DNA of 64,000 nucleotides. Origin: UBA11663 sp049616325. Lineage in GTDB: Bacteria; Bacteroidota; Bacteroidia; Flavobacteriales_D; Sanyastnellaceae. The first letter of the stretch is position 1, and every line of letters starts with the position of its first letter. The position numbers and the translations under genes were made by a program. Shown one piece after another: positions 59,553 to 64,000 of the stretch. Below the pieces are notes generated by a model. It was not told the origin of the DNA. It ran no database searches and worked only from the letters and a program-made list of their open reading frames with translations. Location: positions 1-64,000 of the forward strand of contig JBMZHG010000008.1 in the NCBI GenBank assembly GCA_049616325.1, written 5' to 3'.

Positions 59553-61934
59553 ATGACTTGCCCATTTTGCATTCGGTTTGTTGCGTTGACTTTGGTGGCG
59601 GAGTTGTTGGTTTTAGGGGGGTGGTCACAGGAGGTTGGAGATTCCCAATGGCGTGTGGTTGAGGCCGACTCCCAAGGGAATCCGACGGAGCGGACCTTGC
59701 CTGGAGTGACGGTTCAATTTGGTTGCAACGCCGGACGAAACGTTGCCGACGGAGTGCTGGCCACAAACGTGGCAGGTGAATTTCCCAGGATCACCACGCT
59801 CAGCGGGTGCCCCGAAGCGTGTTGGGCCACGTTCAGCTTTGTGGGGTACGAACCTCAAACACGCTCTTGCAAAGACTTGCTTCAGACTGGAGGGCTGGTG
59901 TCCCTGCGCCTTCAAACGGAAAACCTCGACGCGGTGGTGGTGACAGCGAGCATTGCTGGATCCACGGTTCAGGAGGAGACCGTTCCTGTAACCGTGCTCA
60001 AGCCCTACTTGGCGGAAAGTGCCAACGCCCTTGACCTGAAAGGGTTGGTGTCCAAAACTCCGGGCGTGTCCATCCTCGATGGCCAGGTCAGCATACGTGG
60101 GGGCAGCGGGTACAGCTACGGCGTTGGAAGCCGCGTTCAGATGCTTCTCGATGGCATGCCCATGCTGTCGGGAGACCTCGGGGAGATCTGGTGGTCCTAT
60201 TTGCCAATGGAACACGTGAGTCAAGTCGAGGTTGTGAAGGCGACGGCTTCTTCGATGTACGGATCCGGAGCTTCAAACGGGGTCATTCACATGCGAACGG
60301 CGTGGCCGACGGCTGAGCCCCAAACCGTGGTGAGCGTCTTCAACGGCGTGTACCACGATCCCGACTCCACCAGTTGGCGGTGGTGGGACGAGTCGTATTC
60401 CCCGGTGTCCAACGGGATGAGTGTGTCTCACCGTCAGGCGTTTGGCAAGCTGGATTTGGTGTCTGGAGGTAGCGTGTTTTCGGACAAAACATACTTGTCT
60501 CGCGGGCACGAGCAGCGCATTCGAGCGAACGCCAAATGGCGGTACAGAGCTTCGCCGATTTGGCAAGTTGGCGGCGCGGTTCAAGGCCAGTATCAACAAA
60601 TGGGGCGTTTCATCCTTTGGGACGACTTTACGACCAATGCTTACCTGCCCATGGAGGGGACTTCCAGCGAGGATCGCTGGGCAAATTGGCACACCGACGT
60701 TTGGGCCAAGTGTGCGACGCTGACGGGCGGAACCCATCACCTCAACGCCCGCGTCTACCAAACGTCGCGCTACGGATCGGGACCAGAACCCACCATGACC
60801 AGCACCTTGGCCATGGGGCAATACCGGTACTCGAGGGCTTTTGGCGACCATTTGACGTTGCAAGCGGGTGGGTTTGGCTCGGCCCAAAAGTCGTTCTCGA
60901 GTTTGTACCCGGGCATCCAGTTGTTGACCTTCAACCTCGCCCATTTTGAGCAAGTCGAATGGGCCAAGAACGGTTGGAAGTTTGGGGGCGGGATCCGCTA
61001 CGAGAGCAACCTCAACCCGGGCGTCTACGACGAACACTCGGGGCCCGTTTTCCGGTTTGGAGCGAACCGTCAGCTCACACCAAGCACCAACCTGCGGTTT
61101 TCTTACGGGGAATCGCTGCGCTTTGCTTCCATCGCAGAGCGGTACGTTGTGGGGTCGTTGTCGGCAGGAATCAACATCCGAGGAAACTTGGGATTGCAAA
61201 GCGAGTCGGGCAACAATTGGGAGCTCGGGGTGGTGCAGGAGGTGAAGGGCGATGCCGGCAGCATGCTTCTCGAAGCTTCGGCGTTTTTGCTGAACTACGA
61301 CGAGATGATTGAGTACACGCTTCAGGCTGCGACTGACTCGAACGGCACCATCATCATTGAAGACGGGGTGCCGCAGTTTTATTTCCAACCGCTGAATTTG
61401 GGGCGCACTCGGATTTCTGGGTTTGAAGTCAGCGCCACAGGGGAGGGGCGTGTTGGACGCATTCCGATTCGAGCCGTGGCGGGCTACACCTACAATTACG
61501 CCGGGGATTTGTCCAACGACCCTGCCCAAGACAGCCTGCACGTCTACTGGGGCAACTTCCTTCAGTCCTTCGGGGAGGCCCGCGACAGCTTGGTCGCGGC
61601 AGGATCGCTGTTGAAGTACCGCAACAAGGGTGCGCTCAAAGTTGACGTGGAGTGGGACATGGGCCCCATCACCGCGGGCGTGGCTGTGAATCACCAAAGC
61701 TTCATCGACGCCGTCGATTGGTACTTTGAGGAACTCATCAGTGGGCTGGTCAATTACCGCGAGCAATTCACCAACGGTGCCAAACGGTGGGACGCAAGGA
61801 TTTCCTACACCGCACCGAAGGGACAGCGACTTTCGCTTGTTGTCAACAACCTTACCAACGGTGTGGTGAGCACGCGTCCTGGCATCATGGGAGCTCCGCG
61901 ACACGTCATGCTTCGTTTTGACACCACCTTTTAA
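59553..61934 (+). CDS. TonB-dependent outer-membrane receptor
   Basis: 793 residues. Signal peptide about 1-26 (LTLVAELLVLGGWSQ). A carboxypeptidase-regulatory-like N-terminal domain (about 35-130) has five Cys, unusual for this module. The plug is at about 140-260 (DLKGLVSKTPGVSILDGQVSIRGGSGYSYGVGSRVQMLLDGMPM, VEVVKATASSMYGSGASNGVIHM). A 22-strand-type barrel follows to a terminal aromatic residue (LRFDTTF). The substrate is unknown; no SusD partner is adjacent. Divergent from the Ycf48-like lipoprotein, which could be functionally linked. Confidence 0.9.
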   Translation: MTCPFCIRFVALTLVAELLVLGGWSQEVGDSQWRVVEADSQGNPTERTLPGVTVQFGCNAGRNVADGVLATNVAGEFPRITTLSGCPEACWATFSFVGYEPQTRSCKDLLQTGGLVSLRLQTENLDAVVVTASIAGSTVQEETVPVTVLKPYLAESANALDLKGLVSKTPGVSILDGQVSIRGGSGYSYGVGSRVQMLLDGMPMLSGDLGEIWWSYLPMEHVSQVEVVKATASSMYGSGASNGVIHMRTAWPTAEPQTVVSVFNGVYHDPDSTSWRWWDESYSPVSNGMSVSHRQAFGKLDLVSGGSVFSDKTYLSRGHEQRIRANAKWRYRASPIWQVGGAVQGQYQQMGRFILWDDFTTNAYLPMEGTSSEDRWANWHTDVWAKCATLTGGTHHLNARVYQTSRYGSGPEPTMTSTLAMGQYRYSRAFGDHLTLQAGGFGSAQKSFSSLYPGIQLLTFNLAHFEQVEWAKNGWKFGGGIRYESNLNPGVYDEHSGPVFRFGANRQLTPSTNLRFSYGESLRFASIAERYVVGSLSAGINIRGNLGLQSESGNNWELGVVQEVKGDAGSMLLEASAFLLNYDEMIEYTLQAATDSNGTIIIEDGVPQFYFQPLNLGRTRISGFEVSATGEGRVGRIPIRAVAGYTYNYAGDLSNDPAQDSLHVYWGNFLQSFGEARDSLVAAGSLLKYRNKGALKVDVEWDMGPITAGVAVNHQSFIDAVDWYFEELISGLVNYREQFTNGAKRWDARISYTAPKGQRLSLVVNNLTNGVVSTRPGIMGAPRHVMLRFDTTF

Positions 61935-61989
61935 TCCCCCCAAAGGTGCAACCCTGAGAAGTTTCGTGCAGTCCTCGTAGAGGACCCTC

Positions 61990-61997
61990 TACTTTTG
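61990..61997 (+). promoter_or_regulatory. -7 box TACTTTTG upstream of subtilase
   Basis: TACTTTTGCGC, identical over 11 bases to the box before the CPBP-like gene (10660). It ends 32 bases before ATG 62030, giving a short leader. Confidence 0.55.
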
Positions 61998-62029
61998 CGC
62001 CACAAAGCATACGCACCAACTCCATTTCC

Positions 62030-64000
62030 ATGATTCCCACTCCCATGATTCGCCTTGCAACAATTGCCACGCTTTTTGTTGTTGCTGCCTTCTCGGGCGT
62101 TGCCCAAAGCCACATCCCAGGCGAGTTCATCGTCATGTTCCACGGGCCGCAAGACCCCCAAAAGTGGGGAGTTGAAGCGGGGTTGAATCACGCTCAATCG
62201 TTGTCCCCGCGCGCTCACATCCACTTGTACCGAGCAGTGTCTGCCACGACTTCCGCTCAGGACTGGGAGATCCTTCGGTCGCTTCGTCAAGATGGTCGCA
62301 TTGAGGCGGTTCAGTTCAACCACGAGGTGCAGGAGCGCGAAACGTTGCCTGACGACCCTGCGTTGGGCCAACAATGGCATCACGTTGAATCTGGGGATCA
62401 CGACATCGATTCAGACCTGGCGTGGGACCTCACCACGGGCGGTACAGCTGCCAACGGGTCGCGCATTGTCGTGGCCGTTCTTGAGGGAGGGGGGGCGAAT
62501 TACAACCACGTTGATTTGATTGCCAACCACTGGGTCAACACGGAAGAAGTGCCCGACAACGGCCTTGACGACGACGACAACGGGTTTGTTGACGACTACA
62601 ACGGATGGAACGCCACCAACAACACAGACAACATCAATGCCGGCGGGCACGGAACGTCTGTTTCCGGCATGATTGGTGCTACTGGGAACAACGGCATCGG
62701 AGGAGTGGGAGTCAACTGGGACGTGGACATCATGCAAGTCCAAATGGGCGGACTTACCGAATCCAACGTCATCGCCGCATACAACTACCCGTACGAGATG
62801 CGGGCGTTGTTCAACGAGACGGGAGGCGACCGCGGGGCATTTGTCGTCGCCACCAACGCATCCTGGGGCATCGACCTTGCCAATCCCGCGAATTACCCCG
62901 TCTGGTGCGGCTACTACGACGACCTGGGCGAGCAAGGCATTCTGAACTGCGGCGCAACCGCCAATCAGCAATACAACATCGACACCCAGGGCGACATGCC
63001 CACCGGCTGCAGTTCGCCCTACATGGTCGCGGTCACGGCAACGAACGACAACGACGTGCGGACCTTTTCGGGTTACGGGGCGACCACCATTGACTTGGGC
63101 GCGCCGGGGGAGTCGGTGTACTTGCCCAACGGTTCGACAGGGTACGGTAACACGAGCGGGACGTCGTTTGCGAGTCCCTGCGTGGCGGGAGCCATTGCCC
63201 TTGTGTACAGCGCACCTTGCCCAGATTTGATGGAACTGGCGTTGACCAACCCGCAGGGAGCTGCAGACTTGGTGCGTGGCTACATCTTCGACGGCACCGA
63301 CGAAGTGAGCAACTTGATCGGGGAAACGGTAACCGGCGGCCGCTTGAACGTGCACAATTCACTCAATCTCGCGTTGGCGAATTGCGGTCCCATCGAATGC
63401 TTCCCAGACTCCATTTATGCGTCGACGGGTTGCGTCTACAACGCGGAGTTGGACACGGTGTTGACGGAAATTGAGTTGGGTGTTGAACTGACATCGTTCT
63501 TGTGCTCCACCAGCACACTGTGCATTTGGAATGCGTTGGATTCGGCAGATTACGTGTGCGACTCCGTGAGTGTGAATTCCGGCGACACGTACGTGTATTC
63601 AAACCTGTACCCGAGCACGCACTACGAGTTGTTCTACACGGTTGATGTTTGGGGCCAATATCCCGTGATGGTGGAAACGCCCGCGTGCGACACGCTGGTT
63701 CCCGGGTGCACCGATTCAGAAGCATTGAACTTTGACGCCTTGGAGGGGGCCAATTACGACGACGGCTCGTGCGAATACCCGTGCGTTGATTTCACGTTGA
63801 CCATCTTGACGGACTGCTGGCCCGGCGAAGTGGGGTGGGAGTTGACCCTGGACGAAGAAGTGATGGCCTCCGTCTCTCCCAACACCTACACGGACGAAGA
63901 AACGGAGTACGTGTTCGAGCAATGCCTCACGGAAGGCTGCTACACCTTCACACTTACGGACGAATACGGCGACGGATTGAACGGAGCCGCATGGAACCAA
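62030..64000 (+). CDS. Secreted subtilisin-family (S8) protein, 3' end outside window; Asp of triad replaced by Glu
   Basis: The first 657 codons are visible with no stop. Signal peptide about 1-25 (TLFVVAAFSGVAQ; ATG 62045 is an alternative start). A propeptide-like region runs to about 120. The S8 domain is at about 130-420. At the usual DTG/DGG position the sequence reads VAVLEGGG with Glu152. His207 in GGHGTSVSG and Ser379 in GTSFASP are present. A Ca-rich GLDDDDNGFVDDYNGW insert is typical of Bacteroidota S8 proteins. After about residue 440 come a β-rich domain, one GCTDSEALNF ... DDGSCEY repeat (about 558-583) and the start of a DEYGDGLNG module. A T9SS sorting domain is expected beyond the window. 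Confidence 0.85.
   Translation, partial: MIPTPMIRLATIATLFVVAAFSGVAQSHIPGEFIVMFHGPQDPQKWGVEAGLNHAQSLSPRAHIHLYRAVSATTSAQDWEILRSLRQDGRIEAVQFNHEVQERETLPDDPALGQQWHHVESGDHDIDSDLAWDLTTGGTAANGSRIVVAVLEGGGANYNHVDLIANHWVNTEEVPDNGLDDDDNGFVDDYNGWNATNNTDNINAGGHGTSVSGMIGATGNNGIGGVGVNWDVDIMQVQMGGLTESNVIAAYNYPYEMRALFNETGGDRGAFVVATNASWGIDLANPANYPVWCGYYDDLGEQGILNCGATANQQYNIDTQGDMPTGCSSPYMVAVTATNDNDVRTFSGYGATTIDLGAPGESVYLPNGSTGYGNTSGTSFASPCVAGAIALVYSAPCPDLMELALTNPQGAADLVRGYIFDGTDEVSNLIGETVTGGRLNVHNSLNLALANCGPIECFPDSIYASTGCVYNAELDTVLTEIELGVELTSFLCSTSTLCIWNALDSADYVCDSVSVNSGDTYVYSNLYPSTHYELFYTVDVWGQYPVMVETPACDTLVPGCTDSEALNFDALEGANYDDGSCEYPCVDFTLTILTDCWPGEVGWELTLDEEVMASVSPNTYTDEETEYVFEQCLTEGCYTFTLTDEYGDGLNGAAWNQ

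Noticed and set aside
60273..61943. A 556-codon minus-strand frame opposite the TonB receptor
   Set aside because: No motif; the receptor on the other strand is complete from signal peptide to terminal Phe.
1..64000. CRISPR arrays, tRNA or rRNA genes, insertion sequences, phage genes
   Set aside because: No regularly spaced repeats, no cloverleaf-like sequence in the intergenic gaps, no transposase or integrase motifs and no terminal inverted repeats were seen.

Overview
The window is about 64 kb of chromosomal DNA from a moderately GC-rich member of Bacteroidota, most likely a free-living, probably aquatic flavobacterial-type lineage. The evidence is many secreted proteins with N-terminal signal peptides and C-terminal type IX secretion (T9SS) sorting domains containing PNP motifs, fasciclin, YceI and DUF5777 proteins, a TonB-dependent receptor, adhesive modules with GCTDxxAxNF and DxYGDGW motifs, no usable Shine-Dalgarno sequences, and promoter boxes of the Bacteroidota TAnnTTTG type. 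I see no rRNA, tRNA, CRISPR array, phage or insertion sequence. Genes are tightly packed, often with 4-bp overlaps.

Layout. 0-10.5 kb: end of a gene for a basic-tailed protein, a redoxin, a T9SS alpha/beta hydrolase, a YedI-type membrane protein, a fasciclin/cupredoxin protein, a double VOC protein, a prolyl oligopeptidase lipoprotein, a DHFR-like reductase and a PNGase F-like lipoprotein. 10.7-17.9 kb: a CPBP-like membrane protein, thioredoxin, two coupled cupredoxin proteins that together carry a full set of multicopper-oxidase ligand motifs, rhodanese, a TlpA-like thioredoxin, a cytochrome c/copper monooxygenase fusion, a small lipoprotein and PurU. 17.9-24.8 kb: nitric oxide synthase coupled to an AIM24 protein, RluF, a carbonic anhydrase / small acidic protein / SulP operon, a GreA-like coiled-coil protein and a universal stress protein. 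24.9-37.3 kb: a T9SS esterase, an HDAC-family deacetylase, a DUF389 protein, an ATP-grasp enzyme, an SdpI-like protein, a front-end fatty acid desaturase, TypA, a PLP decarboxylase and a DUF4139 protein. 37.4-42.2 kb: a MacAB-like efflux operon with a helical-repeat protein at its end. 42.2-46.3 kb: an RhlE-like helicase and a cytochrome/YceI/DUF5777 operon. 46.4-51.7 kb: pyrimidine salvage (cdd, nupC, deoA) around asnB. 51.7-64 kb: a 1446-residue secreted protein with a dockerin-like end, nitroreductase, a possible regulator, a Ycf48-like lipoprotein, a TonB receptor and the start of a large subtilase.

The most striking signal cuts across these regions. Just upstream of at least 20 first-in-transcript genes lies an 8-bp box (consensus close to TAnCTTTG) whose last base is usually exactly four bases from the start codon. 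In Bacteroidota this box is the -7 promoter element, so the transcription start would fall on the start codon itself. This points to widespread leaderless mRNAs. The spacing also helps choose starts, for example the GTG start of the nitric oxide synthase gene.
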